64,000 nucleotides of DNA from CAYZQH01 sp050300015 (GTDB taxonomy: Bacteria; Pseudomonadota; Gammaproteobacteria; Pseudomonadales; Cellvibrionaceae). Position 1 is the stretch's first letter; the number at the start of each line of letters is the position of its first letter. Position numbers and translations under genes: made by a program. Shown one piece after another: positions 55,489-64,000 of this stretch. The stretch is taken from positions 248,001 to 312,000 of the forward strand of contig JBNKWZ010000005.1 of NCBI GenBank assembly GCA_050300015.1. The letters are read 5' to 3'. The notes below the pieces were generated by a model, which was not told where the DNA came from, made no database searches, and saw only the letters and a program-made list of their open reading frames with translations.

Positions 55489-56014
55489 GGTAATATCACC
55501 TAAATTATGACCTGCCTATTGAAAACCACCCTGTTTAGCAATGTCTTCAGCCTTTTGGATCTCGCACACCAGCCGTTCCTCGCACTTGAATTGCAGGCCA
55601 AGCCAGCAACGGTTAGTGCGCGATTCACTATGGGAATGACTTAACTGATGAAGCCAATGAACGCATTGACAGACATGAAACTGGCAATCGCCCAGAAGCG
55701 GCTGAAAGCGTGGCTTACGCCACAGCGCGACACACTCAGCCCACAATGTTAACACTGATCACATAAAAACCCTATGGCAACAGACGAATGGTTGAAAAAA
55801 ACTTGAACTCAGGATTTTGCCAGTCAGGCCCGCGGAAGGGGTTGCGTTGTGGGTGGCGCCTATTACAGAAAAATAGAAAAAGCCGCCCCAATGCTGCGTC
55901 GCATCACCTCGGCCATTGTACGCCTGCACCCAACGTTTGACCATGCTCGCCAAACCCGTTTTCCGGCCACATTTTATTCAGATCAGAGCGAGAACAGCCA
56001 CTGCTGCTGCCGGC
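55489..56014. other. Gap upstream of the RND operon
   Basis: 526 bp between the adaptor gene and the helicase gene. It holds a GTG-initiated frame of uncertain status (see the 79-codon entry) and otherwise nothing recognisable; the RND promoter must lie here. Confidence 0.4.
55516..55755 (-). CDS. Doubtful small Cys-rich ORF before the RND adaptor
   Basis: 79 codons from GTG to TAG, ending 27 bp before the adaptor start in the same direction. The translation is rich in Cys, His and Trp (GDCQFHVCQCVHWLHQ) with an ordinary helical tail (KAEDIAKQGGFQ). No family recognised and no clear ribosome site. It may be a real leader gene of the operon or chance. Confidence 0.25.
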   Translation of the reverse strand: MLTLWAECVALWRKPRFQPLLGDCQFHVCQCVHWLHQLSHSHSESRTNRCWLGLQFKCEERLVCEIQKAEDIAKQGGFQ

Positions 56015-59000
56015 CTAGCCTCCGTCTAACACTTGCCAGTCACCCGTGGTGACAAAAAATAACGCCGTTGCTACCGAAGGGTAACCCAAGGCCATCACGG
56101 CCTCTCGATAGGCCCGCAAGGCTGGGGCATAACGTTTGGTTTCCCTCTCTAAAAAGACCTCGCGTGGTTCATCGTCGGTGGGCACACCGGTTTTGTAATC
56201 CACCACCCACGCGGTGCCGTCTTCTGAAACCACCAAGACATCCAACACCAAGGTCTCCAGTTTACCCGCTCGGTTTAAACACACAGGGTATTCAAAGTAT
56301 CGCTCCGGCTGCGTCAATAACCATTCGAACTTGGGGTGACCCAATAATTGGGTCACGGCTTTTGCCACCGCCTGTTCGGCAGCAAAACGCCATTGCGGCA
56401 CCACACCTAGGCGTTGTAACTGCTTGCCCCATGTGGGCTTTAATTCGCGCAGGGTTGCCTCGCGCATCTGCCAACCCCGCTTAGCAATGGCCTCGGCGGT
56501 GGCGTGCACGACTGTGCCCACGTGGCGTAGCCGTTCGCCTTCCCAATCAGGCGCTATGGGTAAAACCTGGTTGGTATTGTCATACTGCTGGCTTAGCTCA
56601 AACGCTGCCAGTGGGTTAGGCCGCTCTTGCTTAGGAGGCTGCCAAGCCGCCGGCACCCGCTTCAGTTGCGGCAAGCTGAATACTTGAGCCTCCGCCGGGT
56701 GCCCTTCGGGCACGTGCGACGCCACGGCTTCGGCGTGCGCGGTCAATTCGACACTGGGCCAAATGTAAGCCAATAAGCTCGCGCTAGATGGCGGACTAAA
56801 ACGAGTGTCTTCACCCTCTGCCGCCTCTAACTCTGCCAGCAAAAACAATTGCTCGCGTGCACGGGTGCAGGCTACATACAGTAGCCGGCAGGCCTCCAAT
56901 CGCAGGCGGCGTTTTTTTTCGTGCAGTAAGTGCTGATAGATAGGGTCTTTGGATTGCCCCAAGGGGTGAATAGGCGCCAGCAATAAAGTATCGTCACCCG
57001 CATGACTCAAACGCTCCTGCCAAAGCAGTAATTCTTGATCGGTATTTTTGCCACGACGGTGCAATTGCGGCAAAAACACCGCATCAAACTCCAAGCCCTT
57101 GGATTTGTGAATGGTCATAATTTGTAAGCGGTCGTCGGCGAGGGTATCGGGCGCGGCGTACAATTTGGCAATGGCACGCTCTAGCGCCTGTTTACTGGGC
57201 GCGTGCCCCTGTTGACTCACTGCCTCCAACACCTGCCAATAGCGCTCAATGTTTTGCTCATCGGCAGGCTCCGTTACCAATTGGGCGCCCCCCAACGCAT
57301 GCCACACACCGGCCACCCACAGGGTAAGGGGTTTTCTCGCGCGGGAGGCCATGGCTGCCTTTAATATGGGGACCACACGTGTTAGCCGCGCGCGGCCGTC
57401 ATCACTTAAGGCGGTATTGTCGGGGTGCTCTACTGCTTGTGCCATGGCTTCTATAAGCGTGGTATTGGCCCCCCTCGCCTCCACCAACGCCGTTAAATCG
57501 CGTAACAACAAACCGCACCAGGGTGCACGCAATACCGCCAACCATGCAATGCGGTCACTGGGATCGAGAAGCGCATGGGTTAAACTCAGCAAGTCTTGAA
57601 TCACTTCACGTGCCGCCAAGGGCACCATGTCCACCGCACGAAATCGCATAGCGCGCTGACTCAATACCTCAACCAAAGCCTTTGCGTGGTGACGAGACTT
57701 CACCAATACGCCAATCCGGGTTTGTGGGTTTTGTGCCCACAGCGCGGCCATTTTGTTTGCCATCCAAGTGGCGCTGGCAGTCTCCGAATCCGGTGGAAAC
57801 ACATGCGTGCTCACGCCAAAGTTTTCGGCGGCGCGAAACGCCTCCGCATTTGAGTAGGGCACCGCACCCGTGGAGATCTCCATACGACGAGGAAAAGCGC
57901 GATCAAAGGTCTTATTTACCCACGACACCACCGATGCTTGCGAGCGGAAATTGGCGCTCAATTGCAAGTTTTCGAGCGCCACGTGCCCCAACCCTTTTAA
58001 CTTGCAATGTAAAAACAAACCCACGTTGGCTCCGCGAAAACTGTAAATTGACTGCATGGCATCGCCCACGCAAAACAGCGTTCGGCCATCGCCAGGCTGC
58101 CAGCCATAGGTCAATTTTTTAAGCAGGTCCACCTGGGTAAACGAGGTATCTTGAAACTCGTCTACCAGGATGTGCTCAATGGCGTAATCCAATCGTTGCA
58201 TTAAGTCTGTGGGGGCTTCCTCTTCACCTAGAGCACGTCGCGCACGCTGACTAATCTCGGTAAAATCCAGCTGCTGTTGTTGCTCAAACACCCAATGTAA
58301 ATGCACCACGGCCACAGGCAATAATTGGGTTAGGGCTTCCAGCACCGGCCATTGCTCATCGGCGTAGGCAGGCGTTGGCCAACTTTGAATATCAACAATC
58401 GCCTCAGCCAATTCCGGGCTCTCACCCCATTGGGACAACAGTTGCGCCATGGCTTCTTTTTGTTGTTTGAACGCGGCAATCTCTGCTTTACCCTCACCTT
58501 TTACAAACCCTTCATTCTTGGTGAGGCGTTTTCGAAACTCGCCTTTTTGTGTCAGCATCCAACCCGCCAGTGCGCGCCACTGAGTCAGACTCTGCGCATC
58601 GCTGCCTGGTAACTCGCACACCTCTGCACCATACAGGCACGCCAGAGGCGAATCCGGCTGTGAACCTAAATTGGCCGCTGCAAATTGCACTAAAGCCATT
58701 AATTGCCGGCCCTGTTCAGAGGGAATTAACTGCTGTAATGTTTCCACTTTATCGCGCAAGGTGATAGTTAAAAAGGTTTCCAGCAGGTTGCGTAAACCCG
58801 CTTCACTATCGGCTTGCTGCACACCCAAAATGGGCATCCAGGCATCGCGATTGGCAAGCATACCCACCAACAGTCCTTCACAAATGTCGTAGCGGTTATC
58901 CAGGTGACGCAGCAAGGTTTTTAGCGCGTCTCGCCACGGCACCCTTTGCTCAAAGGTCTCCAGTAAATTGCGCGCGGCCTCTTGATACAGTTGCTCTGGG

Positions 59001-59443
59001 TCGTCTGAGGGTTGCCAGCTGGGATCTAACCCCGCTTGCAACGGCAGGCTTTGCATTAGGTGGCGCGCCAAGCCATCAAAGGTTTTAATTTGTAAACGTG
59101 CAGGGTTGGCCAGCAGCCCCCACTGGTGTTGCGCATCCGCTTGTAGCACCGCTTTTGCCAACTGCCAGGTATTTTTTTTATGTTCATCGTGGGGCGCAGG
59201 TGCCAGTGCGCTTTGCAAGGCATGCATCACCCGCTCTTGCATTTCGGCCGCCGCTTTGCGAGTAAATGTAATGGCAAGCACCGCCTCGGGTTGTGCCACG
59301 CGCGCCAAAAGTGTTAATACCCGCTGTGTCAGCAACTCGGTTTTGCCGCTGCCGGCAGGTGCTTCACAAATAAAAGACTGCTCGGGTGATAACGCACGAA
59401 TGCGCGCGTCTCTGTCGATAGGTGTTTTGGCTAACGGCATCAT
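56015..59443 (-). CDS. UvrD-like helicase/nuclease, AddA-like
   Basis: 1142 residues. N-terminal UvrD-type helicase with Walker A APAGSGKTELL, motif II VDEFQDTS, motif VI LLYVACTRAREQ; C-terminal RecB-like PD-(D/E)XK nuclease with LDVLVVSEDGTAWVVDYKTG. With the following-in-position AddB-like protein it should resect double-strand breaks. The ATG at 59443 overlaps the TGA of the partner gene as ATGA and has AGGAG six bases upstream, so translation is coupled. Confidence 0.9.
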   Translation of the reverse strand: MMPLAKTPIDRDARIRALSPEQSFICEAPAGSGKTELLTQRVLTLLARVAQPEAVLAITFTRKAAAEMQERVMHALQSALAPAPHDEHKKNTWQLAKAVLQADAQHQWGLLANPARLQIKTFDGLARHLMQSLPLQAGLDPSWQPSDDPEQLYQEAARNLLETFEQRVPWRDALKTLLRHLDNRYDICEGLLVGMLANRDAWMPILGVQQADSEAGLRNLLETFLTITLRDKVETLQQLIPSEQGRQLMALVQFAAANLGSQPDSPLACLYGAEVCELPGSDAQSLTQWRALAGWMLTQKGEFRKRLTKNEGFVKGEGKAEIAAFKQQKEAMAQLLSQWGESPELAEAIVDIQSWPTPAYADEQWPVLEALTQLLPVAVVHLHWVFEQQQQLDFTEISQRARRALGEEEAPTDLMQRLDYAIEHILVDEFQDTSFTQVDLLKKLTYGWQPGDGRTLFCVGDAMQSIYSFRGANVGLFLHCKLKGLGHVALENLQLSANFRSQASVVSWVNKTFDRAFPRRMEISTGAVPYSNAEAFRAAENFGVSTHVFPPDSETASATWMANKMAALWAQNPQTRIGVLVKSRHHAKALVEVLSQRAMRFRAVDMVPLAAREVIQDLLSLTHALLDPSDRIAWLAVLRAPWCGLLLRDLTALVEARGANTTLIEAMAQAVEHPDNTALSDDGRARLTRVVPILKAAMASRARKPLTLWVAGVWHALGGAQLVTEPADEQNIERYWQVLEAVSQQGHAPSKQALERAIAKLYAAPDTLADDRLQIMTIHKSKGLEFDAVFLPQLHRRGKNTDQELLLWQERLSHAGDDTLLLAPIHPLGQSKDPIYQHLLHEKKRRLRLEACRLLYVACTRAREQLFLLAELEAAEGEDTRFSPPSSASLLAYIWPSVELTAHAEAVASHVPEGHPAEAQVFSLPQLKRVPAAWQPPKQERPNPLAAFELSQQYDNTNQVLPIAPDWEGERLRHVGTVVHATAEAIAKRGWQMREATLRELKPTWGKQLQRLGVVPQWRFAAEQAVAKAVTQLLGHPKFEWLLTQPERYFEYPVCLNRAGKLETLVLDVLVVSEDGTAWVVDYKTGVPTDDEPREVFLERETKRYAPALRAYREAVMALGYPSVATALFFVTTGDWQVLDGG

Positions 59444-62142
59444 CGCCACTCCTCTTCCTGGGGTGGCACCCTATCCTGTTGCGTATGGATACGACACACA
59501 CTTTGCAGGTCACAATAGCGGCAGGTGGCTTCGCCATTTTTGGGGTCTACCCGGGCGGCGCCCTCACTATATTGCGTGGCCAATTGTTCAAGTTGAGTGC
59601 GCCAATCCAACAGTAAATCCGCCCAGGTTTTTAGTTCGGCTTTAAATTGCGGCAATGTCTCGGGCATTTTTAAGCTAGCCCAAATGTCATCGTGTTCGGC
59701 AAGGCCAATGGCGGCCACCTCTTGTGTAGCAAGCTTGCCAAATACCGCCGCAGCCACTTTAGGGGTTAGCACGCAATAAAGCGGCACTTGCGGTTCGTCC
59801 AGCCGCTCTCCCAACCATTGTTTAATTTCTGCGGAACCAGTTTTGTAATCGATCACCACGCAGGTGCCATCGGCTAACCTATCCAAGCGATCCAATCGCA
59901 GCGAGAGGGTCAAGGGCCCCACCACACCCGTGCAGGATTTTTCGTGGGTTTCCACCACAAAGGGGCTACGCGCTTTTTCTAAAGCTAACCAGTCATGAAT
60001 TAAACGCCCACAGCGTTCTAGTTCTAGCGCTTGCGTATTGGGCCCCAAATCGCGCGCAGCCAAACTAAACCAGGACTTTATTAATGTGTCATTTACCAGC
60101 GATTCAAGTGCTTCGCTTTCCAACGCTAATAGCGCTTGGTGACTGCCAATGTGAGTCCAGAGGCGTTCAAGGGCAGCGTGAATTAAGTTGCCACGCAATA
60201 AGGGGGATACCCCTGGCACTTTTTCAATCACACTAGTGGCCCCCAGACGATGTTTGGCATAGGCACGAAACGCACAGGCGGCTTGATCTTTTAACACACC
60301 ACTGCCGCCCTTCACTTGAGTTTGATCATCCGTCAGGGGGGTGCCTTCGGCGTCCGTCAGCCACTCTAAGCTAGGCGCCTCAACCGGCTCAGTGCCGACC
60401 ACGGTTGCCACAGCACTTTCGTCCAGTGGGTAAGGTTGAATTAGAGGGCTTGGGCGCAGCGGTTCATCCCCCTGCCAAAGCGCGTAGCTAAACACCACCT
60501 CAGTCGCACTTTGGGCAAACCGCGCGGTGATTTTTTGGGCCAGCTCAAACTCCCTGTCCACGGAAGCACGGGGCATATTGTGTTGTTTTTGTAAGCCAAT
60601 GGGCAGCAATGGGTTGGGCTGACAAGGCTCCGGCCAGGTATTATCGGTAAGCCCGACAACCCACAAGGCATCAAAGTGCATACCCGAGGCTTCGAGTACC
60701 CCCAGCACCTGTAGCGGTGACGCAGAGGTTTGTACCAAAAAGGGGGTAAACAGCATTTGGCTTAAACGCGAAAGCGCTTGTGAGTGCGTGCACTGAGGCA
60801 ACACATCATCCAGCAAGGCAAACTGCGTCAACACCTCACGCCAGCGCTCTATTTGCTGAAACTCATAGGTATCCAATGCCCGTGAACCAGGCCAGCCGAT
60901 GGCGGTCAGTTGCGCCACCCAATGGGCCACCCAATGCGCATGGCTCAAACAGTCCTTATCATCCGCGCTCGCTCGCACTCGCCCCACCTCAAGTAACGCT
61001 TGAACTCGGGTAAACAGTGGCTCTACTTCTGGCTGACGCTCAATAAAACTTGCTAGAAAAGCGCTGAACTGTTTTAGGGTGAGGCTTAAAGTTTGCGCCC
61101 TCAATGCGTTGGCCAAACTTGCAAAAATGGCGGGGCTTGGGGCTTCTTGACCCCACACAAAAGGTGCGTGCAGAAGTTCAACCACGCGCTCCACGGGTTG
61201 CTCGAATAACACAAAACTCAGCAACGCCATGGCCGTACTAATGACAGGGGTTTGTGCCAGAGGCTGCCCCGCAGAAATATTAAACCCTGGCGGGTGTTGC
61301 GGCACGGCGGGGTGGGCATAATGAGGCTCAAAACACGCCACCAGCATTCGCTCCATTTTGGGCCGTACCTTTGCAAGGTCGGGCACCACCAGGGCAACGT
61401 TTTGTGTGCTGTCGTTTTGCAACTTTGCATAGGCCCAATGGATCGCGGCGATTAACTCATCGTCGTGACTGGCAAAGGCCCTGCGACCGGATTGCGCTGG
61501 CAGGGTGAGTAATTCACTCGACACGCTCGCCACTGATTGCTCGTAGCGTTTTACAAAGGCTTGCAGCAAGGGCGCCAGGTCGTCAAAGCCCAGCAAAACC
61601 ATCTGCCGTGGCAGCTCAAATTGCAACTCATTAAAATGTGCCACCAGGTGCGCCAGCGCACCCGCCGTATCGGTGACCGCTTTACCATCCAGTAAAATTT
61701 GATACTGCTCCGCCAAGCTTAAAAACAGCTGCTGCTCTTCGTTTTTGGGCTCAAGGGCTTGCAGCTCAACACCCGCCAAACGCAGCCGGTCATAGGCGCT
61801 TTGGGCCGCGCTTACAAAGGCCCCCTTCGACACCCCGTCGTCCAAAACCGTGTCGCCCACGGCTTGCCAAAGCGCCTTCACCTGGCTCCCATCAAGTACC
61901 GTTAACGTGGCTACATTGGCATCAAAAACCGATTGGACAAACGCGTTGATAGGCAGGCATTGCAGTGGTGCCCACGCCTTTAGGCGTGTTTGTTGGTAGG
62001 CCTGATACTGCCCTTGCACAAAACGGCTGAGACGAAAATTGGGTGTGAGGATTAAGACATCCGAGGGCGTTTTATCGAAAAAGGCTTGGTAACATGGGTA
62101 AAGAGTCAAACGCGGCTCCCAGACTGATGGTTTGAAAAACAT
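59440..62142 (-). CDS. AddB-like nuclease (probable DNA repair protein, TIGR03623 type)
   Basis: 900 residues. An inactivated helicase-like N-terminal part (VLILTPNFRLSRFVQGQY) and a C-terminal RecB-like nuclease (LADGTCVVIDYKTGSAE) with cysteines placed for an AddB iron-sulfur cluster: one in DQAACAFRAYA and three in CRYCDLQSVC. ATG at 62142 is chosen over an open frame to 62217 that would run into the yacG promoter. First gene of the two-gene operon. Confidence 0.88.
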   Translation of the reverse strand: MFFKPSVWEPRLTLYPCYQAFFDKTPSDVLILTPNFRLSRFVQGQYQAYQQTRLKAWAPLQCLPINAFVQSVFDANVATLTVLDGSQVKALWQAVGDTVLDDGVSKGAFVSAAQSAYDRLRLAGVELQALEPKNEEQQLFLSLAEQYQILLDGKAVTDTAGALAHLVAHFNELQFELPRQMVLLGFDDLAPLLQAFVKRYEQSVASVSSELLTLPAQSGRRAFASHDDELIAAIHWAYAKLQNDSTQNVALVVPDLAKVRPKMERMLVACFEPHYAHPAVPQHPPGFNISAGQPLAQTPVISTAMALLSFVLFEQPVERVVELLHAPFVWGQEAPSPAIFASLANALRAQTLSLTLKQFSAFLASFIERQPEVEPLFTRVQALLEVGRVRASADDKDCLSHAHWVAHWVAQLTAIGWPGSRALDTYEFQQIERWREVLTQFALLDDVLPQCTHSQALSRLSQMLFTPFLVQTSASPLQVLGVLEASGMHFDALWVVGLTDNTWPEPCQPNPLLPIGLQKQHNMPRASVDREFELAQKITARFAQSATEVVFSYALWQGDEPLRPSPLIQPYPLDESAVATVVGTEPVEAPSLEWLTDAEGTPLTDDQTQVKGGSGVLKDQAACAFRAYAKHRLGATSVIEKVPGVSPLLRGNLIHAALERLWTHIGSHQALLALESEALESLVNDTLIKSWFSLAARDLGPNTQALELERCGRLIHDWLALEKARSPFVVETHEKSCTGVVGPLTLSLRLDRLDRLADGTCVVIDYKTGSAEIKQWLGERLDEPQVPLYCVLTPKVAAAVFGKLATQEVAAIGLAEHDDIWASLKMPETLPQFKAELKTWADLLLDWRTQLEQLATQYSEGAARVDPKNGEATCRYCDLQSVCRIHTQQDRVPPQEEEWR

Positions 62143-62250
62143 GCCAGATGTAGGCACTATTATGCCGCAATTAAACCCTCGGAAACTCTGATTCAGTTCC
62201 AAAGCACTGGCACCCAATCAAAGCATCCCTCACATTAAGACTTGGCCCTT

Positions 62251-62445
62251 ATGACTGTTCGAACACTCGCGGTGTTATGCCCCACCTGCAAAACAGAAGT
62301 CCTCATGACCAAAGAAAACCCAGACAGGCCCTTTTGCAGTAAGCGCTGCAAGCTCATTGATTTGGGTGCCTGGGCCGCTGAGGATCATAAACTGCCAGGC
62401 GACCCGATAGAAGACGAATTATGGGGAGAGAATGAGCCACACTAG
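62251..62445 (+). CDS. yacG: DNA gyrase inhibitor YacG
   Basis: 64 residues with the YacG zinc finger: CPTCKTEV, then FCSKRCKLIDLGAWA. YacG binds GyrB and inhibits gyrase. Start at ATG 62251; a TTG three codons earlier is less likely. Divergent to the addB-like gene. coaE, its frequent neighbour, is not here. Confidence 0.92.
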   Translation: MTVRTLAVLCPTCKTEVLMTKENPDRPFCSKRCKLIDLGAWAAEDHKLPGDPIEDELWGENEPH

Positions 62446-62488
62446 CTGCAAAATGCCATTGTGATAGCTGCGCGAGCATGCTGTGGTA

Positions 62489-63009
62489 TTACCAATCGAG
62501 AAAAAAATCCTCTGGTTTAAAGGGTGTATCGACCCACGATTGGTCTCGCGTCAGTCGCGCGCCTCTAATGCCCCCCTGTGCTGCTAACGCCCAAATTGCA
62601 GACGTTTCTGACAGTACGCTATGACCTGATGTATTTAAGAAATGAATAATAGCATTTCGAGCGGCCACCGCTTGCGGAAGTGTTTCGTATGGTCCTTGTA
62701 TTTTAACCTTGCCATTAACCCGGCAATTTTTATGTCGGGTTAATACGGTACAAGGATGTTCCTCCATTGGCCGGAATGGCCCATGCAAAGTCCTTAAAAC
62801 ACAAGGAAGTGCACACATTTTCGCCAGTATTTTAAGGACGCGCAATTAAGATGGGAGACCTATTTAATTGCCGGGTTAATAGGTTGCAAGCCTTCTGCAT
62901 CCCCTGACATAGCGATGAGTGACGTATACCCAGATTCGTCCTGTCGCAAGTAAAATTCCACCCCCGCACGGGGTGGTTTTTGTAGCACAACAGACGTAGC
63001 TCCAACCAT
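62489..63009 (-). pseudogene. Small conserved gene split by an R2 element
   Basis: The 5' part starts at ATG 63009 and reads 43 codons (MVGATSVVLQKPPRAGVEFY ... SGDAEGLQP) before entering the R2 repeat, where it meets a stop after ATTAACCCGGCAATTAAATAG. The 3' part resumes after the repeat (GKVKIQGPYETLPQAVAARN ... PEDFFLDW, 74 codons). Deleting 62714-62880 joins CCT to GGC in frame, giving 117 codons. The protein has no family I can name. A shorter product reading out of the repeat, or from the 5' part alone, may still be made. Confidence 0.65.
62714..62880 (-). repeat. R2 dispersed repeat, copy 2
   Basis: 167 bp with inverted ends ATTAACCCGGCAATT and AATTGCCGGGTTAAT, in inverted orientation to the copy at 8736-8906. 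A terminal hairpin (ATTAACCCGGCAATTTTTATGTCGGGTTAAT pattern, 62714-62744) corresponds to the solo copy at 15287. It interrupts a coding frame with no evident target duplication. Confidence 0.88.
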
Positions 63010-63080
63010 GCCTGACGCATTATATTACAACTTCATAAAAGGTTATTGGCCCACCCTTCGTTTTGACTCGGCGTATAACT

Positions 63081-63836
63081 TTAGAGTGTTATACGATATT
63101 CGCGCTCCCGTGTTTGAATGGCAGATATGGACCCACCCTCTTCAAACCCTGGGTCCAGTTCACCGGTATTGCGACGTGTAAAGGTCACCTTCAAATCACA
63201 CAGGCCAGAGTTTGGTAATTGATTTTGCAGCGAGGCCAATAGATCACTCACATAAATGTCATAGGCACCGTCGTCTTCAATTGTGATTGTTTCGATATCC
63301 AACACGGCTACTGTTTCATCTTGATTGTCGTCGTAAGAACAATCAATGAAAGTTTTAATACTAAAGGTACCCGTGGTGCTGGTAGGACTCCAGGAAAACA
63401 TTAACACCTCATCAGCATCTAACTCCTGACCTGATGAGGGACCGGCAACCATAAACGATTGAGGTAATACTACGGTGGAATTGGGGGCGCCGTCTCCATC
63501 CGCCCGATTAAAAGCCACTACAACGGCTTCGCTACCGGCACTGCTCGCAAATGCCGTTTCATAGTGAATACCCAGAAGGTCACTTTTTTTACGCAGTGTT
63601 TTGGTTTCACCAAAGGCGCGGGCCACCAGACTGTCGCCACTGCTCAGTTCGACTTCGGTACCACCAATACCACCGCTTCCCACTGATAAATTCACAATGA
63701 CCTCGGTGGCACCCTCTTCCCAAGCGCTTACGTGAATATCCGCGCGCATTCCACTGGTTTTAATATTGTCTGAATCCGTTTGCGAACACCCCACCACACA
63801 CACCATGGCGCTCACCATCCATAAATACTTAATCAT
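63081..63836 (-). CDS. Hypothetical lipoprotein
   Basis: 251 residues with a lipoprotein leader (lipobox VVGC, Cys17) and a beta-rich periplasmic or surface region (GATEVIVNLSVGSGGIGGTEVEL, SGQELDADEVLMFSWSP, CDLKVTFTRRNTGEL) like an immunoglobulin-type fold. No family assigned. Coding quality is good and no competing frame exists. Confidence 0.75.
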   Translation of the reverse strand: MIKYLWMVSAMVCVVGCSQTDSDNIKTSGMRADIHVSAWEEGATEVIVNLSVGSGGIGGTEVELSSGDSLVARAFGETKTLRKKSDLLGIHYETAFASSAGSEAVVVAFNRADGDGAPNSTVVLPQSFMVAGPSSGQELDADEVLMFSWSPTSTTGTFSIKTFIDCSYDDNQDETVAVLDIETITIEDDGAYDIYVSDLLASLQNQLPNSGLCDLKVTFTRRNTGELDPGFEEGGSISAIQTREREYRITL

Positions 63837-64000
63837 CGCACTCTACCCTGTTTGCCGGACGCTTTAATGACTGTAGACAATACTGGGTGAACCTACACTG
63901 AACCATTTGTGAACGGCAACTGAATGCATCAGTAGCCAGGCCCCAAGGCAACATTGCAGGCCCTTACACCGCACAGCAACAACTGTACCGGTGACATAGG

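Noticed and set aside
55759..55953. Open frame of 64 codons upstream of the RND operon
   Set aside because: No start signal, odd composition, no recognisable domain.
62832..63020. Open frame of 62 codons on the minus strand upstream of the R2 copy
   Set aside because: A different frame (start 63009) joins in phase with the downstream part when the repeat is removed and has better protein character.
1..64000. tRNA, rRNA or CRISPR arrays
   Set aside because: No cloverleaf with a T-loop GGTTCRAATCC-type core, no rRNA-like blocks, and no regularly spaced direct repeats were found on reading.

Overview
The window reads as chromosomal DNA of a marine, polysaccharide-degrading gammaproteobacterium, most like the Cellvibrionales (Simiduia/Saccharophagus type). 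The signs are a large GH2 beta-galactosidase, two poly-serine-linker cytochrome lipoproteins, a pseudomonad-like trpGDC-crp-osmC-coq7 neighbourhood, Mg-type HemB, DUF3094 and DUF1631 proteins, and a DnaT-like/lambda-P-like pair. This placement is inferred from gene content; no rRNA or tRNA gene was seen.

Layout. 1-7.7 kb: 5'-truncated GH2 beta-galactosidase with an inserted lectin-like domain, NAD-malic enzyme, GIY-YIG protein and a YCF48-like beta-propeller. 7.7-15.3 kb: the most interesting block. An NsrR-type NO sensor (8089-8517) lies between repeat copies. It faces a likely operon of an FAD/[2Fe-2S]/cytochrome-b fusion reductase, an 11-heme cytochrome, a DUF3365 heme lipoprotein, cytochrome c5 and a group I truncated haemoglobin, followed by a ferredoxin-type reductase. 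Two 11-1-11 NsrR-like operator sequences lie upstream (9054-9076, 9236-9258). Together they suggest a nitric-oxide-responsive chain that moves electrons from cytosolic NAD(P)H to periplasmic haems, plus a two-protein NO dioxygenase. hemB follows directly. 15.4-31.4 kb: housekeeping genes (serB with a divergent Smp-like gene, EVE protein, Ycf46-like AAA ATPase, coq7, osmC-like, crp/vfr, trpCDG). 31.8-46 kb: DUF1631 protein, orphan PrsK/PrsR two-component pair, radA with a NADAR gene, a three-repeat DnaT-like protein with a lambda-P-like helicase loader, a Bax-like glucosaminidase, TfoX-N and rapA.

46-51.1 kb is a diverged tandem duplication. Each unit has the 3' tail of an outer-membrane-protein gene, a lipoprotein with poly-Ser linker and cytochrome domain, and a CBS-domain pseudogene. 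The lipoprotein N-termini are nearly identical but the C-terminal domains are unrelated, and the junction between units holds a fragment of the RND pump gene found 3.5 kb further on. 51.2-55.5 kb encodes an RND pump and its adaptor. 56-62.1 kb encodes an AddAB-like helicase/nuclease pair. The right end carries yacG, a small gene split by a repeat element, and a lipoprotein.

Two short dispersed repeat families occur. R1 (about 200-220 bp; ends GGGAACCTCTGA/TCAGAGGTTCCC) has copies at 7714-7929, 7991-8090 (right half), 8539-8735 and 24651-24869. R2 (about 170 bp; ends ATTAACCCGGCAATT) has copies at 8736-8906 and 62714-62880, and a solo hairpin at 15287-15322. Removing the 62714-62880 copy exactly restores a continuous 117-codon reading frame.
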